The notes under the pieces: generated by a model
Seen by the model: the letters and a program-made list of their open reading frames with translations, nothing else
Databases searched by the model: none
Told to the model about the DNA's origin: nothing
NCBI GenBank assembly: GCA_003451785.1
Contig: DMJL01000261.1
Span: forward strand, 1 to 5,744
Reading direction: 5' to 3'
From: Bacteroidales bacterium
GTDB lineage: Bacteria > Bacteroidota > Bacteroidia > Bacteroidales > UBA7960
DNA: 5,744 nt
Part shown: piece by piece, positions 1-5,744 of the stretch
How positions within the stretch are numbered: position 1 is the first letter of the stretch
Layout of the letters: each line of letters opens with the position of its first letter
Made by a program: the position numbers and the translations under genes

Positions 1-459
1 TTAAATCAGACCAAATAGGAAGACTTTCAGGGATGTATGCATCAAAGCAGTATCCAGAAAAGATAAGACGGGTTAAATTCTACGATAAAGAAACAAACAA
101 AACCTTTGTTTTTCTGACCAATAACTTAGATATAACTTCAGAACAAGTAGCTAATCTGTATAAAAATCGTTGGCAGGTTGAACTAATTTTTAAATGGATT
201 AAGCAACACCTTAAGAAAAGCATTTTGGGGTACATCCGAAAATGCAGTCAGGATACAGGTGTATTCAGCATTAATTGCATATTGCCTGGTAGCAATTATT
301 GGATCGAAGCTTAAAATTGACCGTTCAACTTACGAAATTCTACAGGTCTTGGGCATATCTCTTTTAGATAAAATCCCTGTAAAATAGCTACTTACAAACA
401 TGGATTAAAAAGATGTCAAAGAGCAGGTTGGTAACCAACTGAAAATCAATTTATTTTAA
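1..459 (+). pseudogene. IS4-family DDE transposase, C-terminal part, frameshifted and with two internal stops
   Basis: Remnant of a transposase that would cut and rejoin the ends of an IS4-type insertion sequence. The reading frame is already open at the window edge, so the 5' part lies outside; the ATG at 33 is an internal methionine. The IS4 catalytic signature Y-x2-R-x3-E-x6-K is intact: Tyr at 159, Arg at 168, Glu at 180, Lys at 201, in the stretch LYKNRWQVELIFKWIK. At about base 216 the frame breaks (one base extra or two missing). The expected continuation, KAFWGTSENAVRIQVYSA and onward to LKIDRSTYEILQVLGISL, resumes in the +1 frame from 217. That frame then has a TAG at 385 and a TAA at 406 before the family-like end KDVKEQVGNQLKINLF and a final TAA at 457-459. 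The shift needed is +1, not the -1 used by some IS elements, so it looks like decay. Family assignment is from remembered motifs; exact IS name unknown. Confidence 0.9.
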
Positions 460-473
460 GTGGACAGCCATGA
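1..473 (+). mobile_element. Right-hand part of a degenerate IS4-type insertion sequence
   Basis: The element carrying the broken IS4-type transposase. Its left end is outside the window. Its right end must lie between the transposase's last stop (459) and about 474, where codons of a different transposase begin. The short tail TGGACAGCCATGA (461-473) is therefore the probable location of the right terminal inverted repeat. Without the left end, neither the inverted repeat nor the target-site duplication can be matched, so the boundary is inferred only from the change of coding content. Three inactivating lesions make it non-autonomous. Confidence 0.55.
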
Positions 474-755
474 TTCCGTATATCAAAAACCGACTTAAGG
501 ATACGCCCAGTTTACCATAGGCTTAGGAACAGGGTAGAGGCGCACATTTGCGTATGTTTTGCTGCATATTCTGTTTACAAAGAGTTAGAAAGGCTATTGA
601 ACTTAAACAAAATCAACCTGTCACCTGAAAAAGCAATCCATGAAATTAAGGGAATCCGCAAACTGCGCTACATCTTGCCAAAACCACAAACAGTAAAAAC
701 GAAAGTCCTAAACCCTACTCCAACGCAAGCCCAACTATTTGTAATGAAAATCTAA
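474..755 (+). pseudogene. IS1634-like DDE transposase, C-terminal fragment without a start
   Basis: An uninterrupted frame of 93 codons from TTC at 474 to TAA at 753-755, with no initiation codon except a Met three codons from the end. It begins FRISKTDLRIRPVYHR, continues with RVEAHICVCFAAYSVYKELE and INLSPEKAI, and ends QAQLFVMKI. This matches the C-terminal segment of IS1634/IS1549-like transposases (IS4 superfamily), where a Glu normally sits three residues before FRISK. That catalytic Glu and everything upstream are missing; the frame is preceded by TGA at 471-473. The Lys of the YREK signature (486-488) remains. Unlike the neighbouring IS4 remnant, this piece has no frameshift or stop, suggesting it was cut by the insertion rather than slowly eroded. 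It cannot encode an active enzyme. The right end of its own element was not located; it may lie in 756-830. Confidence 0.8.
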
Positions 756-828
756 AAGTGGGTCATGCTTTGCACAAAACAGCAGAACTGAATAGTTTCG
801 CCCTCAATGCTTTGATGCAATTGAATAC

Positions 829-857
829 AAAAAAAAGTGGCTAATCTGCCACTTTTT
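829..857 (-). terminator. Rho-independent hairpin terminator, possibly bidirectional
   Basis: A perfect 10-bp inverted repeat, AAAAAGTGGC (832-841) and GCCACTTTTT (848-857), encloses a 6-base loop TAATCT. Read on the minus strand, the stem GTGGC/GCCAC is followed by eight consecutive T residues, the classic intrinsic terminator form, 44 bases after the stop of the DUF1801 gene. On the plus strand it is followed by five T residues, so it could also stop transcription coming from the insertion-sequence remnants. Confidence 0.85.
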
Positions 858-901
858 CAATATTCATGCTATGTTACCGTTCGAGTACTTCTGACTTTCC
901 A

Positions 902-1327
902 TTAGCCGCCATATTTATTCCTCAAAAAAGTTATGGATGCTTCCATGATTTTCTTGAGTTCAGTGAGGTTTATGTCTGCCAATTTTTTGACATAGATACA
1001 TGCCTTTCCTTGGGTAAACTTACCTAAGTTGGTGAGCAGATGCTCATGTTCTGGCAAACCCGTGTAAACATAAAGGGATATTGCTGCCTTGCGAGGGGAG
1101 AATCCTACCAATGGCCAATCGCCTTCCTGTCGACTTCTTTCTGATTTATAATGGTAGCAGCCAAATCCTATGATGGTTCCACCCCACATCTTGGGTTCGT
1201 AGCCTGTACAATCTTGCATGAATTGCAGTAGCTCAAAACTATCCTTTCTTTTCTGCTCTGTATCGGCAAACGCCATAATAAAATCATGCACACTGGCATC
1301 TGTAATCTTAGTTTTTAACTCAGTCAT
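902..1327 (-). CDS. DUF1801 domain protein (YdhG-like)
   Basis: A 141-residue cytoplasmic protein of the DUF1801/YdhG family, structurally grouped with the YjbR/CyaY-like fold. The family has no firmly established reaction; a frataxin-like or iron-related role has been suggested for members, and I do not assign one here. Family wording is clear along the whole length: TDASVHDFI near residues 9-17, KRKDSFELL at 26-34, the block EPKMWGGTIIGFGCYHYK at 44-61, EGDWPLVGFSPRKAAISLY at 68-86, a C-terminal segment GKACIYVKKLADINL at 107-121, then a closing helix. No signal peptide or membrane segment. The same frame runs upstream to an ATG at 1432, but those 35 residues are Cys/Trp/Arg-rich and unlike the family, and MTELKTKITDAS fits the usual N-terminus, so I start at 1327. 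No Shine-Dalgarno sequence precedes it; the upstream stretch is AT-rich, as is common in Bacteroidota. It lies 117 bases after the previous minus-strand gene. Confidence 0.87.
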   Translation of the reverse strand: MTELKTKITDASVHDFIMAFADTEQKRKDSFELLQFMQDCTGYEPKMWGGTIIGFGCYHYKSERSRQEGDWPLVGFSPRKAAISLYVYTGLPEHEHLLTNLGKFTQGKACIYVKKLADINLTELKKIMEASITFLRNKYGG

Positions 1328-1444
1328 AATTTGACTATTAAATTTAACTTCCCAGTAATTTCTATGAAATCCAGCAACAAATCGTTTACGCAACCAGATT
1401 GTGAATTCCTCACATTTACAAAATAATGTCAACGAGCGATTAAA

Positions 1445-2689
1445 TTATTCTTCAAACCTCTGGTTGAATCTCTGAATTGCAAGGTCTATGGATTCTTCGG
1501 GTTCAATCACATTATAAGCTCCCCAAAACTCTTCATCGAAATACATTGGCACCAGTTCCGAGAGGATATTTGTGGGTCTAAATGTTTCTCTCAATGCCAT
1601 TCTGTCTGATTCGGCAGGCATTCGTTCGGTAATAGCCATCTCCGACATAAGCGTGTAGCCGGTTCTGAAAAGTCGCAATCGCCAATCGGCAAAAAACTCC
1701 ATCTCTGCTCGTACATAACTGAGTTGGTACAAACCATTGATGTTGGTGTATGTAACCATATAGTTGGTTCGTGTAGGCACAAAGCGCAACCTGGGTGGTC
1801 TTCTGATTATAAAGTTGCTTGCCGCTTTCTCCCTATTGCTTAGGTCGAGACTAAATTCCATTTTGCTGATTCCCATGCTATGCATATTTATATACACCCT
1901 GCCATAATAAAGGGGGAACTCCATGCGCACTGCTGGACTAAAATCTATAACATAATGCGGCTCTCCCTCAAGGCTAACTACATCCACAAGTTCATAATCG
2001 TATGCATCAAGCAATTGCGGATCGAGAATCACATTGGGATTTTTCACCACATCTAGCAGCATGGCTACATGTGGTCCTCCTTGCAGCTTCACAATTAGGG
2101 TATCCATGCGCTTTACATCACCGCTCTTTCTTGCCTGCAAAATGCGAGTTCTATCGCGGGCACTTTGTGGGCCATATCCCGTTTGATCTATCTCAACAAT
2201 AGCTTCTGCAATGTGCACATAGTCGCGTCTTTGTTTGATAGCCTCACGATAAAAAGCAATCAGCCTTTGAGGATGCTGAGGAAAATTCTGCTCAATACGC
2301 CTAACTGCCAAACGAACCAACTCTCTGGGGTTTTGTGGACGCAGCACAAACTCCGGTAGGGATATGGTATGGGGTTCAAGGAAAAAAACCTTGCCTGTGC
2401 CTACTTGCTCCAAAATATTGAACAGGGAGGTGTGAAATCCTAAGTGGGAAATGCCAAACTCCTTGCTCTCTATGTTTGCTTGCACTTTTAGACTAAAAAC
2501 CCCATTGAGATTGGTAACAGTCCCAATGGTGGTGCCCGGAATAAACACATTGGCAAATGGCAATGGGCGCCGAGTGCGAGCATCTCGCACCACACCACTT
2601 ATGGAATGAAACTCCTGCGAGTATGCCTGGAAATCCATTAACATAAGTATCGATAACACAACAATAGCGGGAAACCAAGATGATCTCAT
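1445..2689 (-). CDS. Secreted protein with carboxypeptidase-like regulatory domain
   Basis: A 414-residue exported protein of a type common in Bacteroidota and usually annotated only by its N-terminal domain. Residues 1-24 form a signal peptide: MRSSW, a hydrophobic core AIVVLSILMLM, and a likely signal peptidase I site after Ala-Tyr-Ser, before Gln25. Residues about 29-105 are a CarboxypepD_reg-like beta-sandwich (ISGVVRDARTRRPLPFANV, then GTTIGTVTNLNGVFSLKV), the fold also found at the start of TonB-dependent receptors. Then comes a mixed region with PRELVRLAVRRIEQNFP (121-137) and FYREAIKQRRDYVHIAEA (147-164), followed by a beta-rich half ending in FDEEFWGAYNVIEPEESI. No outer-membrane barrel, TonB plug or catalytic motif is visible, so a periplasmic or envelope role is inferred; the substrate is unknown. 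The frame extends upstream to an ATG at 2794, but that would bury the signal peptide behind 35 residues, so I start at 2689. It lacks a Shine-Dalgarno sequence. Confidence 0.85.
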   Translation of the reverse strand: MRSSWFPAIVVLSILMLMDFQAYSQEFHSISGVVRDARTRRPLPFANVFIPGTTIGTVTNLNGVFSLKVQANIESKEFGISHLGFHTSLFNILEQVGTGKVFFLEPHTISLPEFVLRPQNPRELVRLAVRRIEQNFPQHPQRLIAFYREAIKQRRDYVHIAEAIVEIDQTGYGPQSARDRTRILQARKSGDVKRMDTLIVKLQGGPHVAMLLDVVKNPNVILDPQLLDAYDYELVDVVSLEGEPHYVIDFSPAVRMEFPLYYGRVYINMHSMGISKMEFSLDLSNREKAASNFIIRRPPRLRFVPTRTNYMVTYTNINGLYQLSYVRAEMEFFADWRLRLFRTGYTLMSEMAITERMPAESDRMALRETFRPTNILSELVPMYFDEEFWGAYNVIEPEESIDLAIQRFNQRFEE

Positions 2690-3001
2690 AAAAATTAATT
2701 TTAAAATAAATTCGACATAAGTTTTGACATCCAACTCGCCTAATTGTTTATTAAACAAGCAAAAAATGTCGTGCCTTATAGAGCAAATTAACAATAATTA
2801 TGTTTTACACATCCAAGTAATCACCCAAAGTGATGAAAATCAACTTACGCACAAAGGCCTTCACTATGGATAGCAAACCTCTGACGCTATATGTACATTG
2901 CAGCCAAATAATTTGCAGTAGCGTATTTTTATAGCCAACTATCGCATATTATTCACCAAAATCTTCAGAAGACACCTAAAAAAATCAGTCTGAACCTAAC
3001 C
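2690..3001. other. Intergenic region, 312 bases
   Basis: This stretch separates the acyl-CoA synthetase gene from the secreted-protein gene, both on the minus strand. It probably holds the 3' end of one transcript and the promoter of the next. I find no convincing terminator after the synthetase stop: the T-rich run near 2977-2983 lacks a proper stem. A 6-bp inverted repeat TTGTTT/AAACAA (2744-2758, loop ATT) lies about 55 bases upstream of the 2689 start, but a repeat this short in AT-rich DNA may be chance. I see no RNA gene or further coding sequence. Confidence 0.6.
2784..2791 (-). promoter_or_regulatory. Candidate -7 box of the secreted-protein gene
   Basis: On the minus strand these bases read TTAATTTG, one mismatch from the Bacteroidota -7 consensus TAnnTTTG. 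A TTG lies 22 bases further upstream, slightly beyond the usual 19-21 spacing for the -33 element. Transcription would begin near 2777-2780, leaving a leader of about 90 bases before the ATG at 2689 and excluding the longer start at 2794. It is a weak match in AT-rich DNA. Confidence 0.28.
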
Positions 3002-4663
3002 CTAATCTTCTAATGTGTATAAAAAACTCTTTATACTTTTTTTAGGAGTTTTTTCAAACTCTTCCGGAACAATTTTCACTCGAGAAACACTCATAAATGC
3101 TGGCATATCATGGTTCAACTGCTTTCGATAGCCTTCCATTATTTGCATGAGATCGTTTTCTTTTATTTCACTTTTGTTTACTGCATCGAGGTCGGGATAA
3201 ACCAAGGCAACGAGTTGGTTATTTTTTTCCACAACAAGTGATTCCTGCACAAACGGCAAATTGTTGTATCGTGCTTCGATCTCTTCAGGATAAATATTTT
3301 GCCCCGATGGGCCTAAAATCATGCTCTTGCTTCTCCCCTTAATGTAAACAAAATTTTCCTTGTCTATTACTCCCAAGTCGCCAGTGCGCAACCAACCATC
3401 GCTGGTGAGTGCAGCTTGGGTTGCTTCAGGGTTTTTGTAATAACCAAGCATAACATTCTCCCCCTTTACCATTATTTCGCCTACTTCGTTATAGGGATCG
3501 GAGCTATCTATTTTAATTTGCAAACTATCCACAAGTTTGCCTGCGGAATACAATTTGGTTTTATCCCATTGTGCGTAGCTAATGAGCGGTCCGCACTCAG
3601 TCATTCCATAACCGATAGAGAACGGAAAGCCTATTTTATTGAAAAAAACTTCCACATCGTGATTAAGGGCTGCCCCGCCTATTACTACTTCATGAAAATT
3701 GCCACCAAAAACATCAACCAATTTCGCTCGAATTTTTTTCTTAATCACCCTATTAAGAATCGGTGTATTGAGAAGAATTTTTATAGATGGCTTACTGATG
3801 ACAGGCAGCAATTGCTTTTTGTAAATCTTTTCGATCACCAAAGGAACGGACAATACCAAGCGAGGCCGAATTTTTTTGAAAGCCTCGAGAATTATTTGGG
3901 GCGAAGGAGTTTTTGTGAGAAAAGTAATATGGCACCCCAATGTAAAAGGCCATAAAAACTCGAATGCGCACCCATAAGTATGCGCAAGAGGCAAGAAAGA
4001 AACAATTTTGTCGCCCGGTTCCAAAGGCATATTGTTGTTGGCATAAACCACATTTGCCACCAAGCTGTTGTGATGAATCATTACTCCTTTGGTAAATCCG
4101 GTGGTGCCAGATGTATAGCTTATCTCTGCCAAATCTGCATTGGGCACGGGTAGAAAATTAATATCTGAGGGTTGAAGACCTTCCGGATACTTACTATCGA
4201 AGCTGGAAGATGCTTGTAAAAATGGAGCATTATCCACAAGGCTATTTTCGGCATTAAGAAGGGAAAAGTTTGATAGTGAAACTGCAACTTTCACCCTATT
4301 GATTTTTTCCATTTCCAAACCTTCAAAAATATTGTCGGCTGCAAACAGCATTACAGATTCAGAATGATTGATGATATGCATCATATCATTGGCTTTGAAA
4401 TCGGGCAATATGGGAACGATAACTGCACCGTAGGTAATGGTTGCCAAAAAGGAAACTCCCCAGTTGGCAGAATTTTTCCCAATCAATGCAATCTTATCTC
4501 CTTTTTTCACCCCATAAGCTTCAAACAAACCGTGAAGCCAAACAATTCTTGTACCTACATCCTTAAAGGAAAGACTCTCCCCTTTGTAATCTGTCATGGA
4601 ATTTAGCTCCCAGTTTTTTTTAATGCTGGTGCTAATGAAATCCGTTAGGTTTTCTTGCATCAT
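3002..4663 (-). CDS. Long-chain acyl-CoA synthetase (AMP-binding family)
   Basis: A 553-residue adenylate-forming enzyme that would activate a fatty acid with ATP to an acyl-adenylate and then transfer it to CoA, feeding lipid synthesis or recycling. Length is normal for the shorter bacterial members. Motifs in order: substrate/AMP P-loop YTSGTTGFTKG (183-193), FLPLAHTYG (223-231), GGAAL (329-333), YGMTECGP (352-359), WLRTGDLG (424-431) with the ribose-binding Asp429, hinge region GRSKSMIL (443-450), and GQNIYPEEIE (454-463). The C-terminal A10 motif reads EKTPKKSIKS (537-546): in a gap-free alignment the usual catalytic Lys position is Ser543, with Lys541 and Lys542 just before it. No signal peptide or membrane segment, so cytoplasmic or peripherally membrane-bound. 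Chain-length preference cannot be read from sequence. The start is MM at 4663/4660; either is possible, and no Shine-Dalgarno sequence decides. The gene is transcribed away from rpsA across a shared intergenic region. Confidence 0.92.
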   Translation of the reverse strand: MMQENLTDFISTSIKKNWELNSMTDYKGESLSFKDVGTRIVWLHGLFEAYGVKKGDKIALIGKNSANWGVSFLATITYGAVIVPILPDFKANDMMHIINHSESVMLFAADNIFEGLEMEKINRVKVAVSLSNFSLLNAENSLVDNAPFLQASSSFDSKYPEGLQPSDINFLPVPNADLAEISYTSGTTGFTKGVMIHHNSLVANVVYANNNMPLEPGDKIVSFLPLAHTYGCAFEFLWPFTLGCHITFLTKTPSPQIILEAFKKIRPRLVLSVPLVIEKIYKKQLLPVISKPSIKILLNTPILNRVIKKKIRAKLVDVFGGNFHEVVIGGAALNHDVEVFFNKIGFPFSIGYGMTECGPLISYAQWDKTKLYSAGKLVDSLQIKIDSSDPYNEVGEIMVKGENVMLGYYKNPEATQAALTSDGWLRTGDLGVIDKENFVYIKGRSKSMILGPSGQNIYPEEIEARYNNLPFVQESLVVEKNNQLVALVYPDLDAVNKSEIKENDLMQIMEGYRKQLNHDMPAFMSVSRVKIVPEEFEKTPKKSIKSFLYTLED

Positions 4664-4986
4664 AAATCAATCATTTTTTGGTTAGAAATTAAACACAGTA
4701 CTAATTGCAAGTGCAAGATACAAATATTAAGTTATTGTTAACCGAGCCATTCATTTTGTTAATTTACCAAAAGTGATGAACTACTTTGCTGATATTCAGC
4801 ATAAAGTAAATACCTTCCTGATGACTAAGCGTAAGGAAATAGGTCATTGTTTGTTTTTTGAAAATGCGAATACGACTCAAATGAAACATTTTTCGTTTAC
4901 AATCTCTGCAGATTCTCCAAATTAGAATTCAATTATGGTGCATCACCTACCATCCAATCAGTTAATGCTTAAATATTGATTTTTAG
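4664..4986. other. Divergent intergenic region, non-coding
   Basis: AT-rich DNA between the acyl-CoA synthetase (minus strand) and the rpsA promoter (plus strand). The minus-strand promoter should be here, but the best candidate, AATATTTG at 4728-4721, departs from TAnnTTTG at its first base and has no TTG at the usual distance upstream. Apart from the long inverted repeat at 4782-4808, I find no coding sequence, RNA gene or repeat that I can support. Confidence 0.6.
4782..4808. repeat. Imperfect inverted repeat between divergent genes
   Basis: The arms TACTTTGCTGA (4782-4792) and TCAGC-AT-AAAGTA (4796-4808) pair over 11 bp with a 3-base TAT loop and a 2-base AT bulge on the right arm. It is not followed by a T run on either strand, so it is not a standard terminator. 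Its place in a divergent intergenic region would suit a regulator-binding site or an RNA hairpin in a leader; which one is unknown. Confidence 0.55.
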
Positions 4987-5017
4987 TTTGTTGTTTGGCT
5001 AAATTATTCTACTTTTG
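4987..5017 (+). promoter_or_regulatory. Bacteroidota-type promoter of rpsA
   Basis: TTTG at 4987-4990 matches the -33 element, a 19-base spacer follows, and TACTTTTG at 5010-5017 matches the -7 consensus TAnnTTTG exactly. Spacing is within the known 19-21 range for the primary sigma factor of this phylum. Transcription should begin near 5021-5024, giving a leader of about 90 bases before the rpsA ATG at 5113. This is the clearest promoter in the window. Confidence 0.8.
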
Positions 5018-5020
5018 CAG

Positions 5021-5112
5021 ACCCCAAAAATGGGAAATAATCCAATAAATGTTTAACCAGGCCAAAGGTCAATACAACAGCCTAAAGCCACAACAATTAA
5101 TGTTTTTTTAAA
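5021..5112 (+). promoter_or_regulatory. rpsA 5' leader with 5' hairpin and two short upstream ORFs
   Basis: The predicted untranslated leader of the S1 mRNA. Near its 5' end CCCA (5023-5026) and TGGG (5031-5034) can pair around an AAAA loop, a small 5' hairpin. Two upstream ORFs follow: ATG at 5030 to TAA at 5054-5056 (eight codons, MGNNPINV), and ATG at 5049 to TAA at 5109-5111 (20 codons). They overlap each other, and the second ends one base before the rpsA ATG at 5113, so translation could be coupled. No Shine-Dalgarno sequence precedes rpsA; the start is preceded by a T run and AAA. S1 is autogenously regulated in Enterobacteria, but whether this leader does anything similar is inference. 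Both small ORFs may be chance. Confidence 0.4.
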
Positions 5113-5744
5113 ATGTCAGAAGAAAACAAAGATCTAAGCCCATTAGATGATTTGCAAATGGAGCAGACCAAAGGTGCAATCGAAAACTTGGAAGTGCCAA
5201 CGCCACAAGAGATAAAGAAAAAAGGCTACTCCAACCAACAAAATCCCGTTGATTTCGATTGGGATACCGCCGGTCGCAAAAGGGAATTGTATCCCGAGGC
5301 AGAACGCCTGAAGATGGAAGCGCTATACAGCGAAACCATGAAAATGATTGGCGAAGGAGAAGTTATTGACGGTACCGTTGTAGCTATGAACAACCGCGAA
5401 GTGGTTGTAAACATTGGCTTCAAATCGGATGGTGTAATTCCTGCATCGGAGGTTCGTTACAACAATGGGCTAAAGGTAGGCGACCTTTTGGAGGTATATG
5501 TTGAGAGCCAAGAAGACTTGAGCGGTCAGCTTGTGTTGTCGCATAAAAAGGCCCGCACATTGCGCTCGTGGGAGCGTATAAATGCCGCTATGGATAATAA
5601 CGAGATTATTCATGGTTTCGTAAAATGCCGCACAAAAGGTGGACTTATTGTAGATGTTTTCGGAATTGAAGCATTCTTGCCAGGTTCGCAAATTGATGTG
5701 AAGCCCATCCGCGATTACGATGTGTATGTGGGCAAAACTATGGA
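5113..5744 (+). CDS. rpsA: 30S ribosomal protein S1, N-terminal part (cut by window end)
   Basis: Ribosomal protein S1 binds mRNA on the small subunit and helps its loading and unfolding during translation initiation, which matters in Bacteroidota where Shine-Dalgarno pairing is little used. The window shows 210 complete codons; the family is usually around 600 residues with several OB-fold S1 repeats, so about two thirds is outside. Residues 1-80 are an acidic and lysine-rich, probably extended leader (MSEENKDLSPLDD, later YPEAERLKMEALYSET). The first S1 repeat spans about 82-146 (GEVIDGTVVAMNNREVVVNI, then GQLVLSHKKA); the second begins about 165 (IIHGFVKCRTKGGLIVDV, FGIEAFLPGSQIDVKP, RDYDVYVGKTM) and runs off the end. 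This wording is characteristic of the Bacteroidota S1. The ATG at 5113 is the first in the frame and fits the family N-terminus. It is transcribed from the promoter at 4987-5017. Confidence 0.95.
   Translation, partial: MSEENKDLSPLDDLQMEQTKGAIENLEVPTPQEIKKKGYSNQQNPVDFDWDTAGRKRELYPEAERLKMEALYSETMKMIGEGEVIDGTVVAMNNREVVVNIGFKSDGVIPASEVRYNNGLKVGDLLEVYVESQEDLSGQLVLSHKKARTLRSWERINAAMDNNEIIHGFVKCRTKGGLIVDVFGIEAFLPGSQIDVKPIRDYDVYVGKTM

Noticed and set aside
216..219. A-run as a programmed frameshift site in the IS4-type transposase
   Set aside because: The downstream protein needs a +1 (or -2) shift, not the -1 shift used by known IS slippery sites, and two further stops follow, so decay is the simpler reading.
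455..770. Similar strings AAGTGGACAGCCATG (459-473) and AAGTGGGTCATG (756-767) as matching IS ends
   Set aside because: The match needs a gap of three bases, both strings have the same orientation, and they follow different transposases; probably coincidence.
2990..3012. Telomere-like TTAGGGTTAGG on the minus strand across the end of the acyl-CoA synthetase gene
   Set aside because: Fewer than two full units, partly made by the stop codon, with no array around it; chance in this context.
3416..3955. Long plus-strand open frame of 179 codons
   Set aside because: It lies wholly opposite the well-supported acyl-CoA synthetase, and its translation has no recognisable domain; it is a shadow of that gene.
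4767..4781. CCAAAAGTGATGAA resembling CCAAAGTGATGAA near 2825 as a shared regulatory motif
   Set aside because: Only two short, AT-rich copies that differ by one base in the A run, at unrelated distances from the genes; not enough to call a motif.
5226..5691. Minus-strand open frames of 65 and 73 codons
   Set aside because: Both are antisense to rpsA, whose protein sequence is unmistakable; their translations show no family features.

Overview
The window looks like a chromosomal piece of a Bacteroidota genome, most likely in or near Bacteroidia. Four things point there: a 30S ribosomal protein S1 with the phylum's typical wording, a promoter of the TTTG-N19-TAnnTTTG type in front of it, genes with no Shine-Dalgarno sequence, and a secreted protein with a carboxypeptidase-like regulatory domain. 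GC content is moderate to low.

Layout. Bases 1-755 hold the wreckage of two different transposase genes, both on the + strand. The first (1-459) is the C-terminal part of an IS4-type DDE transposase, inactivated by one frameshift and two in-frame stops. The second (474-755) is the C-terminal 93 codons of an IS1634-like DDE transposase, with no start codon. It begins in the middle of the catalytic signature exactly where the first element ends, so the IS4-type element appears to have landed inside the IS1634-like gene. A strong hairpin terminator (829-857) closes this region and serves the minus-strand gene beside it.

Bases 902-4663 carry three minus-strand genes: a small DUF1801 (YdhG-like) protein (902-1327), a secreted protein with a carboxypeptidase-like regulatory domain (1445-2689), and a long-chain acyl-CoA synthetase of the AMP-binding family (3002-4663). 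Gaps of 117 and 312 bases make a tight operon unlikely, and no shared pathway is evident. Two of these genes have in-frame upstream ATGs that I judge not to be the true starts.

Bases 4664-5112 form a divergent intergenic region. It contains a long imperfect inverted repeat, a good Bacteroidota promoter, and a leader of about 90 bases with two short overlapping upstream ORFs; the second stops one base before the rpsA start. From 5113 to the window end is the start of rpsA (210 codons seen).

I see no CRISPR array, tRNA, rRNA, toxin-antitoxin pair or defence system. The window is mostly housekeeping genes plus decayed insertion sequences. The points most worth a second look are the nested IS remnants, the rpsA leader, and the unusual A10 motif of the acyl-CoA synthetase.
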